From positions 2,942,726 through 3,006,725 of the forward strand of contig VYZB01000024.1 of the NCBI GenBank assembly GCA_013397455.1: DNA of 64,000 bases, written 5' to 3'. The DNA is from Crotophaga sulcirostris (Eukaryota; Chordata; Aves; Cuculiformes; Crotophagidae). Positions within the stretch are counted from its first letter, which is position 1, and every line of letters begins with the position of its first letter. The notes below the pieces were generated by a model, which was not told the DNA's origin, did no database searches, and was given only the letters and a program-made list of their open reading frames with translations. Below, one piece after another: positions 27,001-38,929 of this stretch. A program made the translations under genes and the position numbers.

Positions 27001-30000
27001 AATTGCATTGCTGCAGCACAACTTCCTAATTCAAGTTAAATTACTTTAATTAATGCATTTAATTTTAGAAACATTCACTCAAAATGAGTCCTGAATCCTT
27101 TGAGATTTATGCCGGTTTACTTCATGAACTTTGGTTATTCAAACTCATTGAGCTCAAACTTTAGTTATTTGTAATTGCCTTTTCTATGTTCTGGAAGCTA
27201 TGGAAATGTTCACTGTAATTATAGTGCACTCAGAAGAGAAAAGCAGAAGGATAAGATGAAGCTACCTTTGTTCTGGATGGGCTTCTCAGTAGATGGAAAC
27301 TGAATTTTTTTTCTGTAATCATTTGATGCAGGACCAGCTATTTTCCTACTCCTTTCCGTGGTCTGATCAACACCATTACCAGCACCATGAAATAAATGTA
27401 TTGAAACAAATTGCAAAGAGGTATTTTTAATGGGAAAGCAAGAGGTTTAAAATAATAGCAATAAGATCACCACTGACGCATACTTATGAATCAGGCTCCA
27501 AGAAGCAAAAATAATTAAAATAGTCTTCCTTGGAGTCCTACCATTTGTATTTCCTTTCAGTAAAGACAGGATGCAATATCAAGGCTCAGCTGTTTCTACA
27601 ATATTTTTGTCTTCACCCAAAAGGTATGAAAAATTCATTATATGTTCAGAAGTACAGGAAAATGATTAGCTAAAAAAAAAAGTGCACATCTTCACATATA
27701 ATAAATGGCTGTGAACACTGTGCTCTTTGAGAAGTTCAAAAAGAGTGAAAAAGCAACAGTAGAATTTCTCCAACTACAAAGTGGACACTGAGTGTAGACA
27801 TCATTAAATCGTTTTGTCTGCACAGTTTGAGACTGGGAGGAAGCCACCAGAAAGGTTATTTCTGTTGATTATCTGACACAAACAGAAACAAGGAAGATCT
27901 TTCAAGAAGTGTATTTCCTGGAGATTTTCCCTCAGCACAGCGGAAAGAATGCAGTCAGATTAATGAATTATTTTCGGACTGTGAGTTTTCAGGTTTTTTA
28001 GTCCAACTTTATAAGTCTCTTTCATACCCTACTTCCTTTCTAATTTCAAATTGGCTGATTTGCATGTTTAAAGTTTGTTCTCCACACAGCCATGTGCTTA
28101 GTGTGCACATACATAAAATGGTACTTTATCACAGCAATACATGGTCATGGCTGTCCTTGCAGAACTTTATTGTTATAATAAATCCACTTGCATTGTATAG
28201 TTTAAATTACAGCAGATAAGCCAGTTTCCTAGCTTTCCTACCACTGACCAGGACAAGCCGCTTCCATCTTGTGATGTACAGTAGCTGCTATGTTTACAGG
28301 GATATCATGATTTTTATGCACATTCAGATACTGTCTTGTTCTCACCCTCAGAACAGGAGGTTGTTACCATCAAAATGGAGCAAACCCCTGGAGAAATACA
28401 TCTCAACAACAACAATCTTGTAAGCAATGCACTGAAGAAACAGGTGAAAGCCTCACTGAAAGAAACCTCACTCAAACAGCACATCCCAAACCAAAAACCA
28501 TAGGAAAAAGACACTGGTAGAATTTGAAGCTGTTTGTGTAACTCATCTAGCTTTAAAACATATTGCCTAAAATAAAAATACTGCTAGTCTTAAGCATAAG
28601 ATAAATTAATGTCTCCATTATCCCTGCCTGAACGTAACTTGCTCCCTGTCTAGAAAAAAAACAGATTAAAAACTAATAGGTTGTTTTCCCAGTTTATGAC
28701 TTTCCTTTTGGCTAACTGAGTTTCGACAATTTTAGGGAGGTAGGAATCATTGGACTAAAGACCTATAATGCCCAAAAAAGCACAAGTGGTTGTAAAGATG
28801 CAGCAAGTGGATATGTTAGAAATCAAGTGGCTTCTGTACTGTGCAAAGTGCAACAAATATATACTAAAGGCCCCTGGTGCTCATTGCAGAACTGACTGAC
28901 ACCACAACCCTTCCATTTGTTGGGTTGCCAAGTTGATCGTCAGGAACATAAAAGTGTGCACAAGCAGAGACATTTCCAATGCAGCATGTGCAGCACATCT
29001 CAAAAACTTACTTACAGCAGGCATTATTCTTCTGCCACTGCAGCATCAGAGTCTGTCTGAATACTTTAATGTGCGCATAATGGAGGAAATCCTTATCTGC
29101 TTTGATATTTTACTATGAATCTGGTGATAAATAGTGATTCACATGGCCATAATAGAAATAAATCCTTGACTTAGAGGAAAATTCAAGTCTGGTCTTCTCT
29201 AGAACACCACCCATCAGTGTTAAAACTTCATCCAAAGAGACTGAAAATGTGAGAGAAATTAACACAGAGAAATAATAGTAAGAAACCTAGCTAGTGAGGT
29301 CTACAGCCAAAACCCAGCCCAATTTTTGTAAAATTATTATTGTGCCTTGAATTAATGTTAGTAACAAATGGAAAGCTAAGGACAGTGGATAAATGTAGAT
29401 GTGAGTTTTTAATAAATCTGTCAAAAGGGCTTCTTCCATTGGAGCAAAAGTGTAGTTACATTTTTACATTTTACATGGTTATAACCTCAGGTGTTTCCAA
29501 GGCATATCTCCCATTCCTATCTGCTTCTTTCCAAATTCCAGGAATCATAAAATTCTCACAAAAACACATATTTAATGTCTCTGTCTGAGGCACCAACCAC
29601 ATTCTTTTCTTCTGTATCTCAGTGGAAGAATGAGGAAGGTTTAACTACATTTCCATGTATGGCATCAAACAAAAACTAATAATAATTTAGTCCTTTTCTT
29701 CTGTCTAGTCAGTTTAAATTCCAGGCAAAAATCTCATACAAATGTCCAGAGCATAAAAGACTTGGAGCTAGTAGAAACTTGAAAGCGTAGTGGAGACTTG
29801 GATCCATCTGCATATCTTTTTTTCTTTCCACATGCGAGCAAAAATTGGTATTTCCATATGAGATGATTAGCATCACATGTTGTCTTTCATAGGGTCAGTC
29901 ATTTCTGAATTATGCAAGACTACAAAATATGTATTTTTTAGCTTTCTGCAATGTTTTCGTAGAACATGGGAAGGACTTAAACTTCATGAGTATTTCAACA

Positions 30001-32161
30001 TGTTTAAAGTCACTAAGTTTAAAAACAAGATAATAAAAGCCATCTAAGAGGCATATCCTGAGCTAAAACTCTGCTGAAGATCTCTGGCACTCAAACTACT
30101 TCAAAAGCCGCTCCCAGTCCCTTCTGCAGAAGAGTCCTAAAGACAAGCCCAACCAAACCCCAATTTTAACAAGCACAGCTACCAAATGTGATTTAGACAG
30201 ATGGAGTTAGGACAAGCAGGAGTGCAATTGTCATGGTAATTAACATGGAGCAGCCACCATGCGCCAACTGTCTACCAAGGTCTGGAATTATCAAGGAACT
30301 GAAGTGAGATACCTACTTTTATTGCCCCAGGCTCAAGTTGTTATTGTCTATGTCAGTAGTAAAGTAAATGTCCTTCTACGGTGATGACTGTTTCTCTTCA
30401 CTGACAGATAAAGACAACCCAGTGCAACTAGTCTCCAAATTCAAATAATAATTTTCCAAAAGTAGGCAGGATGAATTTGAGTAAAATTGTCTTCCCCCCA
30501 GGTATTTAATTAGGATTTGAAAGGGAGATTTAAAGCTAAGAAAGGAAGAATGCTCCCAGAACTTTGTGGAATATAAAAGACAACGCAGAAAGTAGCTCAA
30601 AGTTTTTTCTGGTAAAACTTGAATGCAAGAAAATTAAGTTCAGAATCTTTGGCAAAATGAGAATGGAAGTGGTTTGGAGAGTAGATTATTTGCTCAGTTT
30701 CTAGGAGATGACAGGCCAGATGGGACTGAGTCTCCAAGAGAGGAATAGAAAACAGAAGATGGCTGCAGGAAGTCAAAGAGGTATCCACGTAGTTCAGGAA
30801 ATTGGTTTGATTTTTGCAGCAACAGTTTCAAAGTTTTCACATGAGAAAGAGCTGGTTTAGGCCAAAGCCAAAAAGAAAACTGTGGAACTGCAAAATTCAA
30901 GACTTAGCTGTTCGGTCAAAAAAATAAGTGCTGACCTTATGTTCTCAATAGGAAAAAGGATCTTTTGGATAGAACTACAGTTCTGAAACACCTGTAGATG
31001 CTTTTTACATAGAAAAAGAAGGAAGAAATAATCTGTAAGAAGCTTTCCACATGGATAGACAGCTAAACAGGTACTAGACAACCTGACAGATCTCAGTTAT
31101 AATCTTCTCTTCAGAGAAGTCTTTATTATCTCTATCCTAGGATAAAAGCAGAAGTGGTTTCCAAGTGAGGACTAAGTACAGCAATAAAGATTGCAACTGC
31201 TTAAGTCTGCATAAGCCCTGGAGCTAAACTGAGAACAGTTTCCACAATAGGTATACAAGCAGTTTCCTGTGCTTGCAGAAGATGCTGGTGCCTCAGAGTG
31301 ATTTTTTTAAGTTCCTCTCAGACTACATTTTAATTTAGGCCTTATGGACTTCCAACACTGCTCATGGCAGGAGTCAGGGGGAGGGCCTAACACTTCTAAA
31401 AATAATCCAAAGGAAATATTTGCACAAACTCTCTAAGAGGTGGAGTAATTGATCTCTAGACAGGTTTGTTTCAAACATAGACTGGCAGGTATCATCCACA
31501 TTCATTACAGAAGCATTTCAAACAAAGGAGTTGAAAAACCTGTCAGCTGCCATGGAAGAACTGTAAATAATAGCAAGTTTGGGAGCTGTATTAATGAGAA
31601 ATAAAGGGCTACTGTTGAGTGTGTAATTACAGAAAGCAATATTGTCCTTCTGAAATTACTGGCAATGTGACAGGCTGTGTGCAAAACAACAGACACTATA
31701 CTCAAAACACAAGTAATCACCACACCACTCCGGTTTTGAGGGACTCTGTGAAATCTACCGAGCAGATCAATAATACCAACAGGAAATAATTCTATTTCTT
31801 TACCTATGTGTATCAAAACCTGTGTTTGAATATACTGCTTTAGCATGTGTATAACCATGCTGATTGTTTAAGGCCTCATTTTGGTGTTACATAATTTTCC
31901 TGAAACTAAAGTAACAGCATGGTAAATGAGGCTGAATGTATTGCTGCAAACAGATATGCATGCAACTCTATGCTACATCCTACCTGCCTGTTTATAACAG
32001 ATCACCAAAGGAGATTAATATGATGCAGCTTGACCACCTCTTTCTTTTTATGTCCTAGTGGCAAACAGGAATATTACTAAATATATTGCACCCAATAAAA
32101 CTACATCAGTTAGCATTTAGTGATCTTAAAACTACAGTATGCTTATGCTTACAAATATCTA

Positions 32162-32492
32162 AGGTAGAGGTGTCAAGAGGCTGGGGCCAGACTCTTCCCG
32201 GTGGTGCCCAGTGACAGGACAAGGGGTAAGAGGTACAAACTGGAGCACAGGACGTTCCACCTTAACATGAGAAAGAACCTTTTTGCTGTGAGTGTGACAC
32301 AGCACTGGAATAGGCTTCCCAGAAAAGCTGTGGAATCTCCTCTCTGGAGATACTGGAAACTGTCCTGGGCACATTCCTGTGCAACATGTTCCAAGAGAAC
32401 CTGCTTTAGAACTTGGGGTGGACTAGATGATCTCCAGAGATCCCTTCCAAACCCTACCATTCTGTGATTCTGTTATTCTATAATATTTTAGT
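32162..32492 (+). mobile_element. CR1 LINE 3' end, 5'-truncated
   Basis: A CR1 3' fragment. It begins in the ORF2 C-terminus with the typical '[21 protein letters not shown]' region encoded from 32201, followed by [19 protein letters not shown] and an acidic/Trp end (ESPLWRYWK). It then has the CR1 3' region ggactagatgatctccagag and atcccttccaaaccctacc, and the octamer-type tail ttctgtgattctgttattct at about 32459-32480. A readable frame (32201-32467) spans most of it, so decay is moderate. It is severely 5'-truncated and cannot move on its own. Confidence 0.92.
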
Positions 32493-32917
32493 AAATTATT
32501 TCTCTTTGGAATCTATTTTATAACACAGACTTTGTGCCTTTATCTGTCATTCTTGATTATAAAAATATAGGGGTTTGAAACTGTTGCCGTTAGCAAGAAA
32601 TACCTCGGGAAGGATTAACAGTGTTAGAACAGCCCAGTCCTTCCCAAGTAGTATTGAAATGGAAAAAGGGCTGACAAGGGCTGACAAGATTATTTTCAAA
32701 ATCTCCTGAATCTGAGGAAATAATATCAGAAAAGAAACTGACTGTCATTGCTATATTCTTGAAAACACAAGGTCCTGAAAATAACATTTAATAAACTTAC
32801 ACATATAAGTCCATTTTAATGAGTCAGTACTTAATGTCTAGATAGGAAAGGCTTATAATAATGCAAAAATCAAAGAAGAATCATTGCATTTTTTATTCAA
32901 AGTGAAAAAGCAGTATG
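32493..32917. other. Spacer between CR1 pieces with a short tandem repeat
   Basis: About 425 bases of non-coding sequence. At 32668-32688 the 10-mer GGGCTGACAA occurs twice in tandem followed by G. Nothing else was recognised. Confidence 0.6.
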
Positions 32918-33005
32918 AATCATAGAAATGACCTCTGGAGGTCTCTTATTCAAACCTCCCACTTGAAGAGAGACTGCTGAAAACTATATTAAGTCACCTG
33001 TAGCT
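32918..33005 (-). mobile_element. Decayed CR1 3' tail, antisense
   Basis: The plus strand reads gaatcatagaaatgacctc, tggaggtctcttattcaaac and ctcccacttgaag. This resembles the reverse complement of a CR1 3' end (normally 'aatcatagaatcat...aaaggacctctggaggtcatctagtccaacctcc') with several bases lost. It is too short and altered for a firm subfamily call, and the inner edge is uncertain. Confidence 0.5.
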
Positions 33006-34147
33006 TTCTGTACTTTTTGATAATAATAAACTTTGCTCTGTCCCCTTAATTTTTTTACAATAACATAGTAGAAAATATCATCATAGCAGAGATCAGATCA
33101 GCTAAAGCTCTGCAAGATACAACAAGCATGAACAGCATGAGATTTCTCCAGTCATTCAAGTGCCTCAAACGCCTGTGCAGCTCATACCAAAGAAGTAAAT
33201 TTGTTCATATTCTAATGCAAAAGATATGAATACTGTGTTTTGATTTGTAATGCACCATCATTAATTAACTTCTGTCTTTCACTGATGTAGGTCAAGATTA
33301 ACCATATTGTAAAATCGGTATCATTAAATGTAGAATTATTCAGAGTATATCTGATAGTATTATTTTTGAAGACCCCATATTCCAAGGTAGAAGCACTTTT
33401 GGTCAAACATTTCAGGTCAGAGAAGGAGAGTACCAGAATTTGCTGAATTAACTCTATCCAGTTGCTCATGTTCTTATGGCTAAGTGAAGCTGGATACACT
33501 GGCTACAATATTCAAAGCACTTCAGCCTTGTTTTTATGGAATCATGTCTGAGCTATTTTTTTCCTGAAAGACCTTGCTGCTATGAACACATTCAATATTA
33601 GATCATACACCTGTGGCCTGTACTGCAGCATATACATGTGTCTTCACATCCTGGTGTCTTAAGTCAAGATAAGAGCTCTTGACAGACCCACTTCTGTTTG
33701 AAAATTCATATGCAAACACATATTTTTTTCCAAAATAGGATATCTTATCATCCCTGCTGTATCCCTGTGGCGCAGCCTCTATTTAAAATGAAGATTTGAG
33801 TCAACATGAATTTAAATGGAGGATGTGAAGTCACAATATACCAACTGAATTGTACTGAATCCTGCTTTTACTATATGAGAAGATGTTAATAGGGAACTGC
33901 AGCTTGCCTCACCTCAATGAATTCACACTTGTGTACTCCAAAAAACCAAATCCCTGAACAAATCACTAGGATTTTTTTTCATCTATATCCAATGCAGAAA
34001 TATATAGTCATTATCCTAGTTTTCTAACAAAATAGATTAAATTGCTAAAATGCAAAGGAATAAAATGAAGGATGGCACAACCGTGAGATAAAAAAACCCC
34101 TCCTGACTATAATGTAAAGAGAACTGTTGGCTTTGCGAAGCATATTA
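33006..34147. other. Spacer, no gene seen
   Basis: A+T-rich non-coding sequence between CR1 pieces. The minus frame 33212-33499 (95 codons) has no recognisable domain. Confidence 0.5.
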
Positions 34148-34215
34148 AATCATAGAATCATAGAATCGTCCGGTTGGAAAAGACTTTTGAGATCATCAAG
34201 TCAGTGATTCCAATC
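34148..34215 (-). mobile_element. CR1 LINE 3' tail, antisense
   Basis: The plus strand shows the reverse complement of a CR1 3' end. Two octamer units (atcatagaatcatagaatc) are followed by ggttggaaaagacttttgag and atcatcaagt. Only the last 60-70 bases of the element are present. It lies about 10 bases upstream of a sense CR1 copy, so the two were separate insertions or one landed in the other. Confidence 0.78.
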
Positions 34216-34224
34216 AATTCAATA

Positions 34225-35098
34225 CAATTGAAGCAAATGGCTTGATGTCCAGATGGAAATCGTTGACAAGTGGTGTCCCTCAGGGGTCCGTACTGGGACC
34301 AGTGCTGTTTAATATTTTCATTGATGACAGCAAGATCAAGTGCACTCTCAGCAAGTTTGCAGATGACACCATGGTTTCATTGCAGGATGGGGGATGACAT
34401 CATTGAGAGCAGGTCTGCTGAGAAGGACTTGGGGGTGCTGGTTGATGAGAGGCTTGACATGAGCCAGTAGTTTTCACTCACAGCCCAGAAGCCAGCCATG
34501 ACCTGGGCTGCATCAAAAGAAGTGTTGCCAGCAGGTCAAGGGAGGGGCTTCTCCCTCTCTACTCTGCTCTTGTGAAACCCCACCTGTAGTATTGTGTCCA
34601 GTTCTGGAATGCCCAACATAAAAAGGACATGAGATTTTTGGAACAGGTCCGGAGGAGGACTACAAAGATTACCAGAGGGCTGGAGCACCTCTGCTATGAG
34701 GACAGGCTGAGAGTTGGGGTTGTTCAGCCTGGAGAAGAGAAGGCTCTGGGTAGACCTTATAGTGGCCTCCCAGTACCGGAAGGGCTAAAGGAACGCTTTG
34801 GAGAGACTTTTTACAAGGGCGTGTAGTGATAGAACGAGGGGGAATGGCTTTAAATTGGATGGGAGTAGATTTAGATTTGACATTAGGAAGAAATTCTTCC
34901 CAATGAGGGTGGCAAGACACTGGCACGGGTTGTCCGGGGAAGCTGTGGGTGCCCCCTCCCTAAAGGTGTTCAAGGCCAGGTTGGATGGGGCCTTGAGCAA
35001 TCTGGGCTGATGGGAGGTGTCCCTACCCATGGCAGGACAGTTGGAATTAGATGACCTTTAAGGTTCCTTCCAACTCAAAACAATATATAATTCTATGA
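34225..35098 (+). mobile_element. CR1 LINE with partial RT domain and intact 3' end
   Basis: This sense CR1 copy starts in the RT core. The '[20 protein letters not shown]' equivalent is spread over about 34266-34330 with a frame change, and the catalytic FADD motif (ttt gca gat gac) lies at 34356-34367. After FADDT the copy jumps to 'ESRSAEKDLGVLVDERLDMS' (about 34400-34465), so roughly 50 codons (the DLDRLEKW...CKVLHLG part) are deleted. The rest follows CR1 order: a VKPHL-YCVQFWN-like stretch (about 34572-34612), EQVRRRTTKITRGLEHL, LEKRRLW-like sequence, the 'RTRGNGFKLDGSRFRFDIRK' region, and VARHWHGLSGEAV. The element ends with gatgacctttaaggttcc and octamer-like aattctatgatt at 35087-35098. 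Frameshifts and stops show it is dead. It is the longest RT-bearing CR1 fragment in the window. Confidence 0.93.
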
Positions 35099-36464
35099 TT
35101 TTCATGCAAGTAAGTTAATCAGATGAAACTAATATGGTCCCCTTCATCATTATAAAGAAAATAGGTGATTCTTACACTAGAAGAGCATTCATCCCTTCAC
35201 AGGATAGTTTGTATTTCTGCTTACTTTTATTAGCTATTCAGTGCCAAGTATTGCTTAAGTTCTGTCACATTTTAGAGGATCTGACATCTTCATAGTAATT
35301 TTGTCCTCCTCTGTCAAATTAATAAGATTTCCAAGAGAGTCTAGGCTCTAAAGTGATATTTACAACAGAAGAGTCAGAAGTTAAGCATTAACTATTAGTC
35401 ATGAATATTTAATATAAGTGCTTTTTAAACAATTTTCAGTAACAGAATTCATTAAGGTGTGTGCATGGAAGACATTTTACTGATTGAAGGTCAAAATCTA
35501 ACTATTCCCCTGGTTTATTTTTTCCCAGATAATAAAATCATGGTCAACTGGCAAAATCTTTCCTGTATTCTGTAGCTGCCTTGGGTCAGAAGGAGGAAGA
35601 TCAGATTAGTATATGTGCGCACTACCTACCAAAGATTTGACTTGGGTTTTTTTTACAGCTGTAAAGCAAAACCACCAACTAGTTAGCAATAATGTTTCCA
35701 GAGGTACCTTTGAGGTTAGACTTCTGAAGGCTGGCATTGCCTGAATATGCTTATGCTGGAAGAGCTAATGAAGAAGTATGCAAATAGCAGATGAGCTTTA
35801 ATTAAAACAGAATAAAAAGGAAAAGTAAAATTTTAATCAGTGTTCTCATGGCATGGTAGCAAACAAAATTGATTATGTGAACTGTAAAGCAGTTGTTAAA
35901 AATTACGTAAATTTAAACACTTTCACAATTCTTTTTCAGTTAGAAAGTGAAGGAATGTATTTTGATCTGTTTGGACTTTCAAAATACCATTGTTATTGGG
36001 GTTTTTTCAGTGGTCCAAAGTGTGAAAAAGCAGAATGTTAAAAAAAAAAAAAGGCAACAAGAAGATAGAAAGATTTTTTACCTAATTTTTCCTAAAACCA
36101 AAAAAAAAATCTTCAAAATGCATTTCAATAAAAAAGTTTGTTGTTTGGGTTATTTTTTTTCCCTGTGAGAGGAGAACAGTTTCAGTCAGGAAACAGTTAT
36201 TAAAATATTTTACTAGATGAAGTAAAGTTTCTTTGAAGTCCATGGACTTTTCTCTGTGAATAAAAGACTGTATAGGTCCATTGCTGTGGAAATACTTCAT
36301 GGGGTTTGTGTTAATGAGTTATCACAGAGATATTTAGCAGGCATACCTCTGCTTTGTGGGATACCTGGTTTTTTGAAAGTTTGCCTTTTATACCCAGTGA
36401 TACCAATAATGGTTTAAAGTGTAGTTTAGAGAAGGTACTGAAGAATAACAACATGCTGCATGAC
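35099..36464. other. Spacer, A+T-rich, poly-A runs
   Basis: No gene supported. Long A-runs lie near 36040-36051 and 36100-36108, with T-runs near 36150. The lysine-rich plus frame 35947-36168 is a by-product of these runs. Confidence 0.55.
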
Positions 36465-36826
36465 TACATAGCCAAGGTTGTAGCAAGCAAGTTGAAAGAG
36501 CTGATTTTCCTATCTGTACAGCATAGATGAGATCACATCTAGTGTGTTGTATCCAGTTTTGTGCTCCCCAATACAAGAGAGACATGGACATATTTAAGCA
36601 CATCCAAGAGAAAACCATCAAGATTATTATTAGCAGCACATGACATATGAGAAGAGGCTGAGAGAACTGGTTTCCTTTAGTCTTAAAAGGAGAAGGCTAC
36701 AAGAAAATCTTCTTGATGTCCTCAGCTGCCTACTGGGATATGACAGAGAAGCTGAAGCCAGACTTCCCTGTCAAGTGCCCAGCAGGAGGATAAAGGGTAA
36801 CAGATACCAGGGGTTTGTGTGCCACC
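36465..36826 (+). mobile_element. Old CR1 LINE fragment (RT C-terminal region)
   Basis: A diverged sense CR1 segment. Recognisable parts in order are gatgagatcacatctagtgt with tgttgtatccagttttgtgc (VRSHL-CCIQFCAP-like), aatacaagagagacatggac (QYKRDMD), catccaagagaaaaccatc (IQEKTIK), catatgagaagaggctgag (TYEKRLRELVSFSLKRRRL, frame from 36640), and agcaggaggataaagggtaa (RRIKGNRY). It lacks a 3' tail, so it is an internal remnant. Divergence is clearly greater than in the copies at 14.7 or 32.2 kb. Confidence 0.78.
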
Positions 36827-38929
36827 ATCACTGAGCTTTGTGTTGAAGCTTGGATATATAAAGCCTCAAAGGAGAACGTCTAAGGACTTTTCGTAAAGGC
36901 TGATATACAAAAAAGCAGAGTTGACGTGTGAGGGGCAGGTAGAAGATCTGCATTGTCTAACCTTGGTTAGTGTTCGGGTCTCAAGAACTAAAAAGGAGGT
37001 ACTAGAGATTTTTTTTCTTTTCAAAGATTTCCCTTTCCCAGTTTCTATCACACCAGGGAATTCTAATCATTTTTCATCAGTGGATGGCTGTTAACCCTCC
37101 AAATTTTCTCACTGACTTCTATGAACCCTTTTCAGCCCTTTTGACTGAAGTCACTACAATGCAATGATGGTTTCACAATTCACCCTTTACCTTCACTACG
37201 GGCTACCAGCAAACCATGAACCAGAATATGCAAATCTCTACCTATGCAGTATTTAGGCTCTACTCAGTCCCAGTTTGTCAAATTGATTGAATACTCAGAA
37301 AAAAAAAATCTACACCTATTTATTGAAACCAAAATGCTAATTTTCTTTCGCACTTAGAACTCTTTGTTCTCGTTTTCAAAAGCATTCATATCAGTGGATA
37401 TCTATTTGCATAAATGTTTCCCAAAGGGATGATGAATATTCATGTGTGTATATGCTGCTGTCTTGAAAATTCTTAGGAGGTTGGGGGAGGCAGAAAAATT
37501 ATTCAACCAGAGACAAAATAAAATCATGTGGCTCTGGTAATGACTCACAAACTTACAGGCTACTAACAGCCTTAAAGGTGGTAAGAGCTTGTTTGAAAAG
37601 CTGAAATTTCTCCTTCACATCATTCATTACCTTCAGACAAGCGAAGTTTATTTGTAAACATAAACAAAGATAACAGCTCAGTTAAAGCAATAAGCTCCAG
37701 TTTATGACAGTTTTCTTATTCCTTCCTTTATTAATTCGAAGGAGAAGTGCTGAATACTCACAATAAGTTTGAAGCTGACCTTCCTCACCTGCAACTTTCA
37801 GCATGGCTGCTCCTGAAGCCAAAGGAATATCCCTGTGATCATTTAGCAGCCTTGGGCCTATTCCCATGCTCAGGCATGCACAGCCTTGGGGCATGAGCAA
37901 GTCTTGGTCTGGAAACCTTGTGTCCATATACATGTCGGACTGTGTCTATTTGATCAAGTCCATCTGAAAGACACAACTCAGTGGATAACTACAATCACGT
38001 GTAAACATGTCCAGCTAGCTTTCAGATCTAGTTCTGGATGATTCTTAAGCATCCAGGCAGGCAGGCAGAGCCTGGATATGACCATCTACAGCAAATAGTT
38101 TTGATCTGCTGTATCTGTTATACAATCATTTTCATAATTGAGGTTAATTTGCTAATTAGGTTATAGTATTCTGCTGGAACTGGTCAGGCTGAGCTCAACA
38201 AAGAAGTACCAAACATGTATATACTTAGCAGAAACAAATGAAAATTAATGTAAGGAAATGGCTTATTGTTGTTTATTGCTGCCACTGCTTTCTGAGTTTT
38301 GAGTTTTTCATTTCATCAACCTGGATAAAATTATGCCTGGAGTATTCAGTTGTAGTCCCATTAAGGCGGCAGCAAATCTGCCATTAAGTACAGGACTAGA
38401 TGAAAATGCTTAATGGAGAGAATTTTCTATGGGAAAAGTGTCAGTCTGATGCAATTCATTTGCCATCAAAAAGCCCCGAGTAATTCGTTTCCTTCCCATC
38501 TCCCATTTCTTGTACTAACACCTGTCTTCTCCACTTTACCTGAGGGAGGTTTTCCATCTGAACAGGTTAGTAAAAACTTCCGTCAGACAGATAAGGTACC
38601 AGTATGTATCTATAATGCATGCTACCATATCAGTGACATCATTAACTCAGATTTTAACACTTTTTCAATAACTCCATGTCTTCAATTAACCTCACTTCCA
38701 AACTGTATTTTGAAGCAAAGTATGATATTGGAACTAGATAATTCTATTCTTAAAAACAGCTACTACATTTCTTCCTCACCAGATTTTGTGCTATAGCTCT
38801 GACTTGGTAGATTTCTTTAAAATCTCTGCTATCAAAATTATGCTTTTGCTGTAATCTTCCAAATTCTAGACTGGAGTTCATCCAGTCACACCAGCACAGG
38901 CACAGTGGGCTCCAGGACTTGTTCTTTCA
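36827..38929. other. Spacer, no gene seen
   Basis: Non-coding A+T-rich sequence. A short (AGGC)n-like run (caggcaggcaggcag) lies at 38054-38068. The 127-codon plus frame 38413-38796 shows no domain, repeat, signal peptide or family resemblance and is best treated as chance. Confidence 0.5.

Larger units (their letters stand above)
22812..32161. other. Unique A+T-rich spacer, no gene seen
   Basis: Nothing coding can be supported in this 9.3-kb stretch. The largest frames (23633-23944 +, 24655-24984 -, 26566-26862 +, 31505-31858 -) have no family resemblance or conserved motif I recognise. Small features inside are a hairpin at 23045-23066, a CTCF-like sequence at 24021-24040 and homeodomain-type TAATTA cores at 26959-26964 and 27048-27053. 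No CR1 copy was detected. Confidence 0.55.

Noticed and set aside
27375..27395. accagcaccatgaaat as an RE1/NRSF silencer
   Set aside because: Only one half resembles the RE1 consensus; the partner half (GGACAG type) is missing at the proper spacing.
31505..31858. Minus-strand frame of 117 codons with hydrophobic stretches, looking like a membrane protein
   Set aside because: The hydrophobicity follows from T-rich codons. No family, start context or splice sites recognised, and no conserved motif.
38413..38796. 127-codon plus frame as a candidate gene
   Set aside because: No domain, low-complexity-free but featureless peptide, no splice or promoter context, and no family resemblance.
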